From contig JXTB01000001.1 in NCBI GenBank assembly GCA_002914805.1, forward strand, positions 1,986,254 to 2,050,253: DNA of 64,000 nt, given 5' to 3'. Position numbers and translations under genes: made by a program. Below, one piece after another: positions 11,075 to 23,486 of this stretch (positions are counted from its first letter, which is position 1; every line of letters begins with the position of its first letter). Under the pieces are notes generated by a model. The model did no database searches. It saw nothing but the letters and a program-made list of their open reading frames with translations, and was not told where the DNA came from. Source of the stretch: Parasponia andersonii (Eukaryota; Streptophyta; Magnoliopsida; Rosales; Cannabaceae).

Positions 11075-12942
11075 AAAAAGCGCTTTTATTAAGATATTGG
11101 CATTGGAATATATATATATATATAATATTAGTATAGTTACATGCATATTTTATTGGTTTCTATTTCTTTAAACCTCCAAGTGGCGTTTCGTATTTAAAAT
11201 TGAGATACTAATTGGCTCGTGTTTTGACTCGGGAAGAAGTCCTTAATTCAAGGAAACCTTCACAGAGTCTTTCATTGCTGTAATAAATTAAATATTTTCA
11301 TGTTCTTTTCTTCAAAGTTCAACCCCTCCATATATTTTGATCAGTTTTATTAGCATCCCCTTCAATTGCGGGTAGCAAATTCAGTAGATTTTGGCAAATT
11401 GCCTTTGAAAACGTACAGTAATGGACCTCGTCAGGACTAAGTCCAGACTTAATAAAAAGAAATTGACCATAGTTTTGAAATATTGAATCACGAGACCATA
11501 TCCATATTCATGAAAGAAACAAATGCCGAACCATAAATATAATATACTAACGAGTACTTCTAGTTGTGATGTTAAAGAGGATATTCACTTGGTTCACATT
11601 TTAGTCTAATTTCAGACTCAAATTTTCTCCCACTTTGTTGATATGATATAAAAGACATCTTTCTCGTGCAGGATTCATAGACAATAGAACTAGATACTCT
11701 TTATGGTTATCTAGCGTATGTCATTATTCAACACTATAATTTTTTTTTTCGGGCTAAATTAAAAAACTCGTATTAACTTATTTCGGGATTCTAACGTAGA
11801 TATTATGATGTAGTCGGTAATGAGTTATCAATATAACTACGTCTCTTAATTTTTTTTTAGTTTTTATTTATATGGATTATGTCCCTTATTTTTGTGTAAT
11901 CCTTCTAATGCCAAAAATGTTTAGCTCCAAAATAGAAATTATTTAAAATATAAATTGAGATCTCTCTCTATACTTGTTTTTTGTCTCTCAAAAAAAAAAA
12001 ACTCCACTACTGCTCTCATTAAGGCCAAAGAGGGGGAGCGTCTTCCTCTTGGCCTCCTCTCGTTCCTCTCCTCCTCCTCTACCTTTACCTCTCCCTGATC
12101 TCTTGAACTCTTGCGGGGATACAATATTTTTTTAGTTTCTAATAAATCTATATATAAATCTGTTTTGTGCGCATTGCTATTTTTTGTATAGATTTTAAGT
12201 CCGTTTATTAAATTTTGTATCTTGGATTTTTTTTTCTTTGATTTAGATCTATTAGACAAATAGTTATTTTTTTTCCCAACGAGCGTAGATCTCAATTAAT
12301 ATCGGAATCATATAGCTAAATAATAGTAAAGATAATAGTTTACTGGTGACCCTTGTTATTTTCTTCTTTCGAAGAATTATAATAACTCACAAACCTTGCC
12401 GTTATTCTACTTGCAACTCACTTTTCGTTTTCTTTCTTTGAAAAATTTGAAATTGTAATCTTTATATATGTTTGTATAGTAACTGAAGCTCTCTTATTTT
12501 GAGTAATTATACTCCATTGATAAGCTCATTTTATCAAAAATAAAAATAAATAAATAAATAATATGTTTAGCTCCAAACAGTACTACAAAAATTTATGATA
12601 ACTTAAAATGATTTAGAATTTATAACCCATGAAGTTGGATGAAAACAATATGGAAAATCAGTGGAGATATTGAAAACATGCATGCTTTGTCACTCGTCCA
12701 AGCTTAACCATGTACCTACCTTGGTCTATGCGTCCCCTATGCTATAAATTGCTTAAGAGCCATCTTTATCCCAAATGAAACTGAGAGTTTGATTTTTCTT
12801 CGATTGTATTTAATGTATACACCTACTATTTTGGACTTCAAATATATATTTTTTTTTTTTGCCTTTTACGGGGTAGTGTTAACTATCTTTTCGGTGCTAA
12901 ATTACTATTTGAGTTGATATGCTAACAACTTTTGTTTTTAAG

Positions 12943-13062
12943 TAGAGATAACGACCATCATTTATTATAAATTTAAAAAAAAAATATCACATACACTTAT
13001 GAAAGTTTAAACTCCTGATTCTTTCAAAACTCACGCATACACAGATAGCGATATACTAACAA
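12943..13062 (-). mobile_element. SINE, same family as 47592, degraded
   Basis: Read on the minus strand, the stretch gives TGTGTATGCGTGAGTTTTGA, an AATCAGGAGTTTAAACTTT B-box region, then TTTAAATTTATAATAAATGA and TGGTCGTTA. These line up in order with the SINE at 47592 (TGTGTGTGTGAGTTTGGGA, GATTCAGGGGTTCAAAACTT, TTTAAATTTGTAGTTAGTGA, TGGTCATTA). TTTTAAGT on both sides (12935 and 13063) could be the target duplication. The copy is old, as many sites differ. Confidence 0.55.
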
Positions 13063-14248
13063 TTTTAAGTTATTATGGGTGGCACATGCTATCATTAAAG
13101 TAATATCCAGTTCAATCACTATTTATCAACTCAAATTATGATTTAATCGTATTAGACCATATATTTTGCTAATTTGTGTTTTTTTTTTCCTATCCAAGTA
13201 ATTAAATTGTGACGTATTAATCTAAAAATAAAATTAATTAACAGAGAGTTATTTTATATTTTTTGTGATTGTTATAAAAAAGTTATGTCAAAATTGAATA
13301 GGACAGAGACGAAAAAGCAGAAAAAATGCATAGAAGATTTGAGTGCAACTAGGAATGTAGCATTTTATTTGTTTAATTATTTTACTAAAAGAAATGCTAA
13401 GAAGCACGAACAAGTTTCGCAGCCCTTGCCCTCTCAAATATCAATGTTGGTTTTAACTCTAACTGAAGTCAAGAAAGGACAATTTCATCACTTGCAAGTA
13501 TGCAGGTTTCCGTAACGCATCTGATGCTCCAATTAGCGAAAACATAACCAAAAAACAGAGAAACAATTAAGACATGTTTATTTCCAGCTGAACCTACGTA
13601 CATATGGCCTAGGCCTTAAGATTGTATTGATGCACAGAATGTGAATTAATATAATCATATTTAATACCAAAAACACATTTTTTTGACATTCGGATACTTA
13701 GTTAGAAAACATACACACATGGGCCAAAGGGAGTTGGCTCTTCAACAAGAAACACTTAACTATACACTTCACTTTTAAATGCAGGTAGTAAATTGTTTTT
13801 CCCAACTCCCCAACTACTGCTTACCACATAAGCATTCTTTAATTTTAATGCTTGAAGAGATATCTTGTTAATTAATATAATAATTTTCAATTCCCTTTCA
13901 AACCTTCCCGATAATTAAGATGGACCCCACTGGTCTTGGGATTTGACTTTCTACCATAGAGTCAGACAATTAAGAGATCAGAATGATGCAACATGGCAAA
14001 TGGACAGTGGGAGCATTATCTTCACTCATCGGCTTCCTTTGTCTTCTACTAAATTATTCATTTTTCATTTTGTTTTTTTGGTTTTGTTTTGTGTGTTTGG
14101 TTATGGATATGCATATGCATACGTACGAAGTGGTTATTTTATAGTATTAAACTAAGTTCTCCCAGTGGTACCAACACTAGCAAGCAGTGTACAAACTATA
14201 AAATTTGAAGAAGCAAAAATCAAAGAAATTTTGCTTTGTCCTTCCAAA

Positions 14249-14249
<1 letters not shown>

Positions 14250-14293
<44 letters not shown>

Positions 14294-14307
14294 CATATAT
14301 ATATATA
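14250..14307. repeat. TA microsatellite
   Basis: Nearly uninterrupted TA dinucleotides with a small CATACA break near its end. It produces an artificial open frame of alternating Tyr/Ile. Confidence 0.95.
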
Positions 14308-16107
14308 ACTTGCAACCTCACGAAGTACCATCTAGTACTGATCACTTATGCACAATGGTTTTAAGTATGCTTAAAAGTTTCGTGAGAATCCTTCTTTTAT
14401 GTTTGTTTTGCAGTAAAACTTCAATGATTAGAAAGATAATACACTCAATAACAACGAAAACGTGTTGTCATATTCCAAAATCGGATTCATAATACAGATT
14501 TGTCTAAATTCAAAGTGCATTAAATAAATTCGAGCTACAAAACAAACTTGTCCCGATCATTTCCCATGTCGACGAATCATGATATTTAAACTTTAAATCC
14601 TTTTCTCGCTTTAACTTAGGCTTACTGAAGTTGCAATGTGATTGAACATAGGACTATTGAAACATCTTGCTAGGTAGTACTGAGATTGTTTTTCAAAATG
14701 TTCTGTCAATCCACGAGGTGGGGCATAGTTCAGTGTGGGTTTACTAGCTCTGATTAATCTAGTCCATACATCAAGTATAGTACTACTCTTTATAGCGAAA
14801 GAACTTTCAAATAATGGAGCAAATTATAGTACATATGGACCCTCTGCAGGTTCATGATTAATTAGACGAAATTTATCTCTAGAGGCATCTTTTTCATCAT
14901 GGAAAGAGAATGTACATATTATATACACGCATACACACAAATTACGTTATTAATTATACTCCGAGTCTCATACTGACGTAGTACTGTAGCATTCATTCCG
15001 GCAAACCATGGCCCTTTAATTTTATCAAATATTATTCATTCACCACAGTATTTGGAGGCCATATGTCATCATGGCTTAAATGAAGAAGAGCTATATGTAG
15101 TTTGTTTAGTGTCATATGAAAATGTTAGCAACACGCTTCTCCAAAGAGTCTAAACTGCCTGAGTTTTGTTCAGTCTTTCACACCATGTTACAAGATTTGA
15201 AACTGAAAAAGAAGCTAAAATTATGCTCGAGGAGTACTTCTTGTATATTTAAAGAACTAAAGAATATATAAAAGTAGTACTATACTGTATTATGAAATAG
15301 ACTGGACTCAGATAGACAAATATTGCGATTTCACTGTATACATTCAGTTTGTGATATTAGAAGTACACTCTTATAGGGCATGCTACATTACAGTGGGGGA
15401 TTATTTTTTTTTGCAATTTAGACAAAAGCAAAAAGTATATCCAATTAAATAACCCTAACTAATCCATCTTATTACTTAAACCATTATGTAAATTTGAAGT
15501 TTTTAAAAATTTATTTTAACTTGTATTTGGATAAGAACAAGGCGACAATTTTTCAACAAAGGAAAAAATGTGCAAGCCATTAAACATGTGTGAAAATGAC
15601 ATGTATCTAAACAAAATTTTCACTAAATAATCTTTGAGATTTGGCACCAAAAAACAATAGATATATGTACAGATTTTGTTTTTATATAAAATATGTTTTC
15701 ATAGTTTTGGATTGATATACTATCTCCAAACCATTACCTGTTAATGTCAGAGTTATCACCCACACAAACCAGCAAAGCCATTGGTCAAAGCAAGGGACCA
15801 CTTTTTATTTCAGTACCTACCCGAAGCCGCTACTTCGTCTTCGTATTTGTCCGTCTTTATCTTAATTCTTAACTACCCTGCGCCAGACCGTGCTGGATTA
15901 CCCACGTGTTTCTTTCCACTGGTCTATCTATCCAATTACGCTTGGATAATTTTATAAAAAGAAAATAAAAAAATAATGTTTGGATAAAATGACAGAAACA
16001 CCCTTATTCAATAAAGCTATTTACATTTGGTTGAATTCCTAATTGCAAGTGTGAAAGGACCAAAACGAGTCTTACTGTGATTGATGGTTCCAAAACATTT
16101 TTTTTTA

Positions 16108-16112
16108 CTAAT
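16108..16112. repeat. Left target-site duplication of the Tat element (CTAAT)
   Basis: CTAAT directly precedes the 5' LTR and is repeated exactly at 27190-27194 after the 3' LTR. This is the 5-bp duplication expected of Ty3/gypsy integration. Confidence 0.9.
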
Positions 16113-16749
16113 TGTTGTGCGGTCTAAAATCCTAAGGTCGCATAAGGGTTAAGTTCGACCTCCTCCGTGATGGTTATGTGCGACCTCTTCCATAGGTTAT
16201 ATGCGACATTCTCCGTATAGTCTCTTTTTAAGTATGTGCGTCTCTTTCTGTATATGCGGTGAGTGACCTCTTCCGAAAGAAAAGGGAAACAAGTATATGC
16301 TATGTCAAACAGGAAACCTACAAGGAAAGGGAAACAGAAGTCTCCTATTTATGATCAACTAGTTATCCGTTTTGAATGGTTATCCAATTATGTTGTTACT
16401 TAATTTATGTTACCCGATTGTATAGTTACCCGTTTATACAATTAGGATAATAGGGACATAGGGTTACCTTTACCTATATAAAGGGGACTCAATATTCCGA
16501 AAAGAGATCAAGTTTTGAGTATTCCACTTGTTTTTCAGTTTTTCCAATTTCTAGACGAGACATTGTAACCTTGAGTGCTTGTAATTCTCCATAAAATAGT
16601 GGAAAAACAGTGGACGTAGGCTCATCTTTTTCGGGGTTGAACCACTATAAAATCCTCTCTCTTTATTTGCTTTGATTATTAACTCAATTTGCATAAGGCA
16701 CATCTCTAAATTTTTTCTAAATTTATTGTTGATAAAACCTCCATCAACA
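16113..16749 (+). repeat. 5' LTR of the Tat element
   Basis: Starts TGTTGTGCGG and ends CCATCAACA; the other copy is at 26553. U3 holds a run of related GCGACCTC/TTCCGT modules (about 16135-16275). A TATATAAAGG core-promoter-like box lies near 16475. Confidence 0.95.
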
Positions 16750-16750
16750 A

Positions 16751-16768
16751 TTGGCGCTAGAAAGAGGG
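16751..16768 (+). other. Primer binding site of the Tat element
   Basis: TTGGCGCTAGAAAGAGGG begins two bases after the LTR end, as expected for a Ty3/gypsy primer site of the TGGCGC type. I could not assign the tRNA with certainty. Confidence 0.7.
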
Positions 16769-16810
16769 CTATTCCGATAGAAAAATTTGTCAAATTCCAC
16801 TTTTTCAATA

Positions 16811-18700
16811 ATGGCAAACACTAGAAACACTACCAGAGTCACCGGAACTAGCCAAAACCAACCTCAAAGTACTGCTGCTACACAGACAGCCCCTGCTCTG
16901 GATCAGCCTTCCATGACGGTAACAGAGAACCTTTCCCAAAGACAGGATCGTATGGAGGAAACGCTCGTGAACCTTCAGCAAGCCACTAACCATATTAATG
17001 ACACCCTGCGACGACTTGTTGAAGGGCAGATGGTGACCCCACCACAACATGAACGTCCCAAAGAACGTCCTGCTTAATTACCTGAGAAAGGAATACAGAT
17101 CCTAGAGACGAGAAGACGCGGCCAGCCAAGAACTCAGCAAGAGCGTCATGAAGATCGCACCTCCAAGGGGAAAGGCAAGGTCGCAAACTTGCCTCCAGAA
17201 TCTGGTGCGGAGAGTTCAAGTACGAACCGTAATCGTATACAACCTTCTCGTAAATCCACTAATAGCCAGGATGGCTTGAGCGGCGAACAAGGGCGACCAT
17301 CGAGAAGCGTCTTCGAAAGAATCAGCAGGGAGTCAAGACAAGATCCTGCAGACTTAAGACAGTATTTGGAGCGACGACGTGGTCATGATCGATCTGTATC
17401 GCATCACAACGACCAAAGCCGGTCTCGTCGCACTATGTCACTGGATTCCTCTCATAGGTCGCAGAAGACTCTACTTGATCAACCCGCCATGAAACAGGAT
17501 AACGAACGAAGGTCGCTTTTACCGCCAGCAAGGAATGATGCTTTCCCTCTGAACGTCGATGTTCATAATTTAAGGATCGCATTAGACGCACTTGCTGGCT
17601 GGGACGATGAGCTCACTGATGGGTATCGTCAGTCGCCATTCAGCGAGGAGGTTCGAGCTGCAGCCCTTCCCACTGGATTCAGACTTCCCACCATTAATAC
17701 TTTTGATGGGAAGACTGATCCACAGGACCATATGGATCACTTCAGTGACTTGATGGAACTTCATCGGGTTAGTGATCATGCACGCTGCAGATGTTTCGCT
17801 GTAACACTCTCAGGAGCAGCGAAGAAGTGGTTTCGAGGACTTAAATCCGGCTCAATTTCGTCCTGCCAACAATTACAGACGGCGTTCTTAAGACAGTTTC
17901 AGACGGCAAAGAATTTCACTGTTCCGCTTGTTAGTTTGTCCGCAATCCGTCAAGGTCCAGAGGAGACTCTACGGTCTTATCTCAATCGGTTCACTTCAGA
18001 GCTAGCGAAGGTCAACAACCCACCTGAAGGAGGAGTTCTTACTCTTATGATGGCTGGGGTGCGACCTGAAATAAAACTCTGGGAGGAATTGCTTGAGCGA
18101 GAGTGTAGAACTCTCGAAGACTTCTACCGAAGAGTTGGTCGACATCTAAGGTTAGAATCTTCACGTGAGAATCTTCAAAAGACTAAAAAAGGAGGAAGAA
18201 CAGATGCGGCTAAAGATGCGGTAATTACTAACAACAGCGGTAATAAGAAAAACAAGAGGAATAATGAACAGACAAATGAGAATCAGCCTAGACCTAAAAG
18301 GCAGGAGATTTCAAAAGCTCCCATAAGGTTTAATAATCACACTGAATTAAACGCGCCCATAGATCATATTTATGCGGTCACAAACCAGAATGAGCGATTC
18401 CGACAACCAGAACCAATAAAGCGGGACAGGGCAAAGCGCGACCCCAACAAGTTTTGCCGATATCACAATGATATTGGGCATGATACTAATAATTGCTTTG
18501 CCCTAAAAGATGAAATTGAAAGGCTGATTAGAGAGGGACGATTGCGGCAGTACACCAGGCAGAGCGACGAAAGGAGAGAAGAAGACCAACAGCGACCTCC
18601 AGAAATTCAGCGTGAGGTGCGAACTATTTTTGGAGGACCGCATGTTGGAGGAGATTCCAAGCGAGCACAGGATAGATATGCGCAAGAAGCTCGACAGTAG
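16811..18700 (+). pseudogene. gag region of the Tat element
   Basis: Capsid-type polyprotein region. It starts with a Thr/Gln-rich N terminus (MANTRNTTRVTG). The central retrotransposon-gag domain lies near 17690-18150 (FDGKTDPQDHMDHFSDLM, CFAVTLSGAAKKWFRGL, LRSYLNRFTSELAKV), followed by a basic stretch and a Cys/His knuckle FCRYHNDIGHDTNNCFALK near 18455-18510. These are standard wording for Tat-lineage gag. The region is part of a broken element and no function is claimed. Confidence 0.88.
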
Positions 18701-18715
18701 CCGTTAACCAATGTC

Positions 18716-19129
18716 ATGCATCTTGATCAGCGACCACGCAAGCTTCAACGAGTACCAGAAATGGATATTACCTTCACAGAGCAAGATGCAAGGGAAGTCC
18801 ATTATCCGCATAATGACGCGCTGGTCGTAAAAATTTACTGTGGAAGCACACAGTTATGGCGAGTATTGGTCGACAACGGAAGTACTGTGGACATCCTATA
18901 CTTCGATGCCTTCAAAAAGATGGGGTTGAATGAGAGCGACCTGAAGCCTGCTGCTACTCCCCTCTATGGTTTTACTGGTGACAGCCTGATGCCTATGGGC
19001 ATGATTGAACTGATGGTCAGTGTTGGGACCTTTCCAAGGGTTTCATCGATAATGACCCAGTTTTTGGTGGTAGATTACCCATCTGCCTTCAATGCTGTGC
19101 TAGGAAGACCGACATTAAGGGAACTTTGA
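18716..19129 (+). pseudogene. Aspartic protease region of the Tat element
   Basis: Retropepsin-like segment with the active-site block LVDNGSTVDILYF near 18866-18905 and the downstream FLVVDYPSAFNAVLGRPTL block near 19060-19120, as in plant Ty3/gypsy proteases, where DNGS is a common form of the active site. It would cut the gag-pol polyprotein. It lies between gag and RT, as expected. Confidence 0.85.
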
Positions 19130-19302
19130 GCTGTCACCTCGATCTATCATCTAACAATGAAGTTCCCGACCCAACATTGGGTAGGCGAGGTGCGAGGAAA
19201 TCAGTATGATGCGAGGACTTGCTATAACAACTCGCTGAAACTCGCAGCAAAGGATGCGACGTCCCGCACAATGATGGTCCACCTGCCAGAGGAAGTGATC
19301 GA

Positions 19303-19495
19303 AGCGTCAGTCGTGGCAGCGGATGAAGCGTCAGTCGTGGCAGCGGATGAAGCATCAGTCGTGGCAGCGGATGAAGCGTCAGTCGTGGCAGTGGACAAAG
19401 CGTCAGTCGTGGCAGCGGACAAAACGTCAGCCGAGGCAGCGAGCAAAGCTCCAGTCAGATCGTCAGATAAAGCGTCAGTTGAATCGTCAGTGAAA
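19303..19495 (+). repeat. 24-bp tandem repeat coding an 8-residue unit (EASVVAAD)
   Basis: A 24-base unit close to GCGTCAGTCGTGGCAGCGGA is repeated about six times, then decays into related units coding KASVESSV and similar. It sits in the spacer between protease and RT, in frame, making an Ala/Val/Ser/Asp-rich linker. Replication slippage is the simplest origin. Confidence 0.9.
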
Positions 19496-19539
19496 GCGTC
19501 AATCGAAATGACCAGTGAAGACTTCGATCCTCGAGAAAT

Positions 19540-21060
19540 TAACGAAGTCAGAACTGGACCCGTTGAAGAATTGGAAGATTTATCATTCGATCTGTCTTCC
19601 AGGACTTTGAAGATTGGAACAGAGGTTCAAGGACCTGTGCGAGCTTCATTGATCGCTAATCTGAAGTCTAATTTGGATGTCTTTGCATGGCAGTATTCAG
19701 ATATGGTAGGGATTGATTCAAGGATCATATCCCATCATCTTAACATAGATCAGTCAAAAAAGCCTGTACGACAAAAAAGAAGGGCCATGAATCCAGAACG
19801 CTACATCGCATTAAAGGAAGAGGTGGAGAAATTGCTCGAAATTGGGTTCATAAGAGAGTCTTTTAACCTGACTGGCTTGCAAATCCGGTCTTGGTGAAAA
19901 AACCTAATGGGAAGTGGAGGACCTGTATGGATTTCACCGATCTCAACAAGGCGTGTCCTAAAGACAGCTTTCCTCTTCCGAGAATTGATCAGCTTGTAGA
20001 TGCGACATCGGGGCATGAACTTTTAAGCTTCATGGATGCGTATTCAAGATACAACCAGATCCCCATGTACGAGCTGGATGAAGAACACACCTCGTTCATC
20101 ACTGATCGAGGGTTATACTGCTATAAAAAGATGCTCTTCGGACTTATCAATGCGGGAGCGACCTACCAACGTCTTATCAGTATGATGTTTACAAAACAAA
20201 TTGGCAAGACAATGGAGGTATACGTCGATGATATGCTAGTCAAGTCGGAGAAAGCTGAAGATCACATCAAGCACCTTGATGAGATGTTCAAAATCCTCCG
20301 GAGATACCAGATGAAGCTAAATCCCCAGAAGTGTGCATTCGAAGTAGGATCTAGAAAATTTCTGGGTTTTATGGTCAACCAGCGAGGGATCGAAGCAAAT
20401 CCTCAGAAGATACAAGCGTTGATTGATATGCAATCTCCTCGTAAACTCAGAGATGTGCAAAGCCTAGCAGGAAGAATAGCTGCTCTAAGTCGGTTTGTAT
20501 CCAGATCAACCGATAAATGCCAACCTTTCTTTGAGGTGTTGAAGGGATCAAAAAGGTTCGAGTGGACGGAGAAATGCGAGCAGGCATTCCAAGAATTGAA
20601 AAAACACTTGGGTTCCCCTCCACTCTTGTCGAAACCAAATTCGGGAGAAGAATTATGCATATATCTCGCTGTTTCTAAGTATGCGATGAGTGCCGCATTA
20701 ATTCGCGAGGAGGCAAATATTCAGCGACCTGTGTATTATGTGAGTAAAAGATTACATGATGCTGAAACCAGATATCCCGAAAAGGAAAAATTGGCGCTGG
20801 CACTCGTGATTGCATCAAGAAATCTTCGACCTTACTTCCATGCTCACTCCATCCGGGTTTTCACAAATTTCCCGCTGAAACAGGTCTTACAGAAACCTGA
20901 GACGTCGGGACGGCTACTTAAGTGGGCTGTTGAATTGAGTCAATTTGACATCAATTTTCAACCTCGCACTGCTATAAATGGTCAAGCCCTCGTAGATTTT
21001 ATCGCAGAATTTACATACGACGTCAATCTTCCCACGGGAGTACTCGAGAAACCTGCCTCA
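19540..21060 (+). pseudogene. Reverse transcriptase and RNase H region of the Tat element
   Basis: RT blocks in order: a worn KNGKWRTCMDFTDLNKACPK-type start (about 19900-19960), SFPLPRIDQLVD, MDAYSRYNQIPM, LFGLINAGATYQR and the catalytic YVDDMLVKS (20221-20247). FLGFMVNQRGIEANPQK follows near 20360. RNase H follows at about 20640-21000, with YLAVSKYAMSAALI, RYPEKEKLALALV and a worn TNFPLKQVLQKPE (normally TDHPL). All are typical of Tat elements. Confidence 0.9.
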
Positions 21061-21079
21061 GATACGTCAAAGTTGTGAA

Positions 21080-21450
21080 AGCTTTGAATGAGAATGGAGC
21101 AGGTGCGGGCATAGTTTTAATCAGTCCTGAAGGGCACAATATTCATTGTGCACTTCACTTCAAATTCCCAGCGTCGAATAATGAGGCCGAATATGAAGCA
21201 CTGATAGCTGGGCTAAAGCTCGCACAGGAAATGAAGGTCGAAGTAATCGAGGTGTATAGCGACTCCCAGCTGGTCGTCTGTCAAGTTAAGGGTGATTATC
21301 AAGCAAGAGGAGAAAGAATTATGGCCTATTTGAAGAAGGTGCAGCAGTTGTTCTTAACGTTTGACACTTATGATATACAGTTTCTTCCTCGTATTAAAAA
21401 CACCCGGGCAGATGCACCGGCTAAGCTCGCTTCGACGAAGGATGCAGAAT
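21080..21450 (+). pseudogene. Second, archaeal-type RNase H of the Tat element
   Basis: GAGAGIVLISPEG, NNEAEYEALIAGLKLA, VYSDSQLVVCQVKGDYQA and an RIKNTRADAPAKLAS end are the wording of the archaeal-like RNase H (aRNH) that Tat-lineage elements carry in addition to the ordinary one. It resembles host plant RNase H-like proteins and defines the lineage. It lies between RNase H and integrase, its normal place. Confidence 0.88.
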
Positions 21451-21599
21451 TATTGAAAGTAGTTCCTGTTGAATTTCTTATCTCACCGAGCATTGAGGTC
21501 GAACCCCAAGTAATTATGCCAGTTGATGAGGAACTATCGTGGATGGACCCCATAATGCGATATATACAAAACGGCGATCTCCCTGAAAATAAGGACGAT

Positions 21600-22774
21600 G
21601 CAAGGCGGCTTCGCATGAAAGCGGCTAGCTATATCATCCAGGATGAGCAACTTTATCGGAGAAGTTTCAGCTCGCCATTATTATTATACGTGAATGACAA
21701 AAGGGCATGCTATATTATGAGGGAAATTCACGAAGGAATATGTGGAAATCATTCTGGGGGGCAAGCGCTCACAAATAGGATTCTTCGACAAGGGTACTTT
21801 TGGCCAACTATGAAGAAGGATACATTGGAATTTGCTAGGAAATGCGATAAATGTCAACGGTTTGCGACTATTCCTAGAAAACCACATGTTCCTTTGAATT
21901 CAATGACTAGTCTATGGCCATTTGCTGTGTGGGGAATTGATATTATCGGGATGCTTCCATTAGCACGAGGTGGTTTGAAGTATGCGGTGGTCGCAGTCGA
22001 TTACTTTACAAAATGGACGGAAGCCGAAGCCTTGAGTACCATCTCTGCAAAGAAAATGATAGATTTCGTTTACAAATCTATAATCTGTCGTTATGGTATA
22101 CCACATACCATAATTTCTGATAATGGAAAGTAATTTGATTGTGATGAGTTCCGTGACTTCTGCAATAACTTAGGCATCAAAAAGAGCTTCTCCGCTGTTG
22201 TTCATCCACAGGCCAATGGGCAGGTCGAAGCGATAAACAAAATACTCAAGCAAAATATAAAGACAAAGCTGGAGGAGCATAAAGGAGCTTGGCCAGAAGT
22301 ACTTCCAGAAGTGTTATGGGCTTATCGCACCATACAACGAACTACTACAGGAGAGAGTCCATTCTCTTTGGCTTATGGATATGAAGCGATGATTCCTGTT
22401 GAAATTGGTGCGGGCTCCCTGCGGCGATCTATTTATGAGCAAAAGCAGAATGATATATTGCTGAGAGTTGAACTCGATCTTTTAGAAGAGCAGCGTGAAC
22501 AATCTCAGCTCTGAATTATATCATACCAACGGTGCACTGCTCGATATTATAATTCCAAAGTCAAGGGTAGACATTTTGAAGTTAGAGATCTTGTCCTTCG
22601 ACGAGTTCTACCTAATAATAGAGAGCATGGTGCTGGTGTATTTGGGCCTTCTTGGGAAGGACCTTATGTTATTGATAATGTCATTCGACCTGGAATATAT
22701 AACTTAGCTCGCATCGGTGGACAAAAGGTCGAGCATGCCTGGAATGCTGAACAGCTTCGTCGTTATTATCAATA
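21600..22774 (+). pseudogene. Integrase region of the Tat element
   Basis: HHCC zinc domain (HEGICGNHSGG ... CDKCQRF, 21728-21860), then the catalytic core (WPFAVWGIDIIGMLP, AVVAVDYFTKWTEAEAL, IISDNGK) from about 21915 and WAYRTIQRTTTGESPFSLAYG near 22320. A C-terminal chromodomain-free tail follows, with WNAEQLRRYYQ near 22740-22770. Integrase would insert the cDNA. Broken. Confidence 0.87.
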
Positions 22775-22913
22775 AATTTTCATGATATCTTCAACAGCCT
22801 ATTGTATCTTCTTCATTAATATTCAATAATACTTCTTCGGCTATTACTTCAACTCGGTTATTACTTCGGCTATTCTTCATTTATAGTTTTATGGCAGTTT
22901 TCGGATACCATAA

Positions 22914-22930
22914 AACTCGGGGGGCAGTGG
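22914..22930 (+). other. Polypurine-like tract after integrase
   Basis: AACTCGGGGGGCAGTGG lies 140 bases after the end of the integrase region, in the place and form of a 3' polypurine tract. The tract actually used before the LTR is at 26537-26550 and shares the core GGGGGGCA. Confidence 0.5.
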
Positions 22931-23486
22931 GATCAGAATTATCTCCTACTTGTTTCCTAAGGGACTATGCAAACGTCCATTTAGAGGAAACAGGGTTTTA
23001 GATCGTCGAAGTATCTAAGCCTCAGATCACTTCATCTACGTATCTGAATCTCCTTAAAATCCTAGGATTTTATCCTCGCTTCATGCCTCTGCATGTCGTA
23101 TTTACGCAATTTCCTTCCTCGAACAGAAAAGTAACTAAGCAAAACGTTCGTTGTTCGAAGTGATATATTGCTATGTTTTATTTTGACATGGAACTTTTGA
23201 AATACAGTTAGAGTTTGCATCACTCGTATTAACTGTCTTCTTAAGCGACCTAACCTATCCTAACGCTTAAAACTCGTTTTAAGTTAGTCGGATTTAAATC
23301 GCTAAAAGCGTACTGATCGATCACTTGTGATTGACTACTTAGTTAAAATTACTGTTGTTTCTTTTCATTATTTTGCAGGAGCATATAAGGAAAAATGATA
23401 TTTATTAAAAAAAAAAAGTCATAAAAAAATCATCAATACAGAAGGGGGACAAAGCCCGCATTGTTCTAAGAAAAAGAAAACACAAT

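Larger units (their letters stand above)
11085..16107. other. Intergenic, no gene supported
   Basis: About 5 kb of AT-rich sequence. It holds short TA runs (11109-11123), a CT-rich stretch (about 12040-12100) whose open frame is low complexity, one SINE copy (listed), a long TA microsatellite (listed) and an isolated G-box-type CCACGTG near 15901. Short open frames such as 13285-13515 show no family resemblance. I see no rRNA, tRNA or transposon coding sequence here. Confidence 0.5.

Noticed and set aside
13285-13515. 76-codon open frame, Lys-rich
   Set aside because: No recognisable domain, no splice context and no start signals; AT-rich intergenic DNA gives such frames by chance.
14205-14492. 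95-codon open frame with Tyr/Ile alternation
   Set aside because: Generated by the TA microsatellite.
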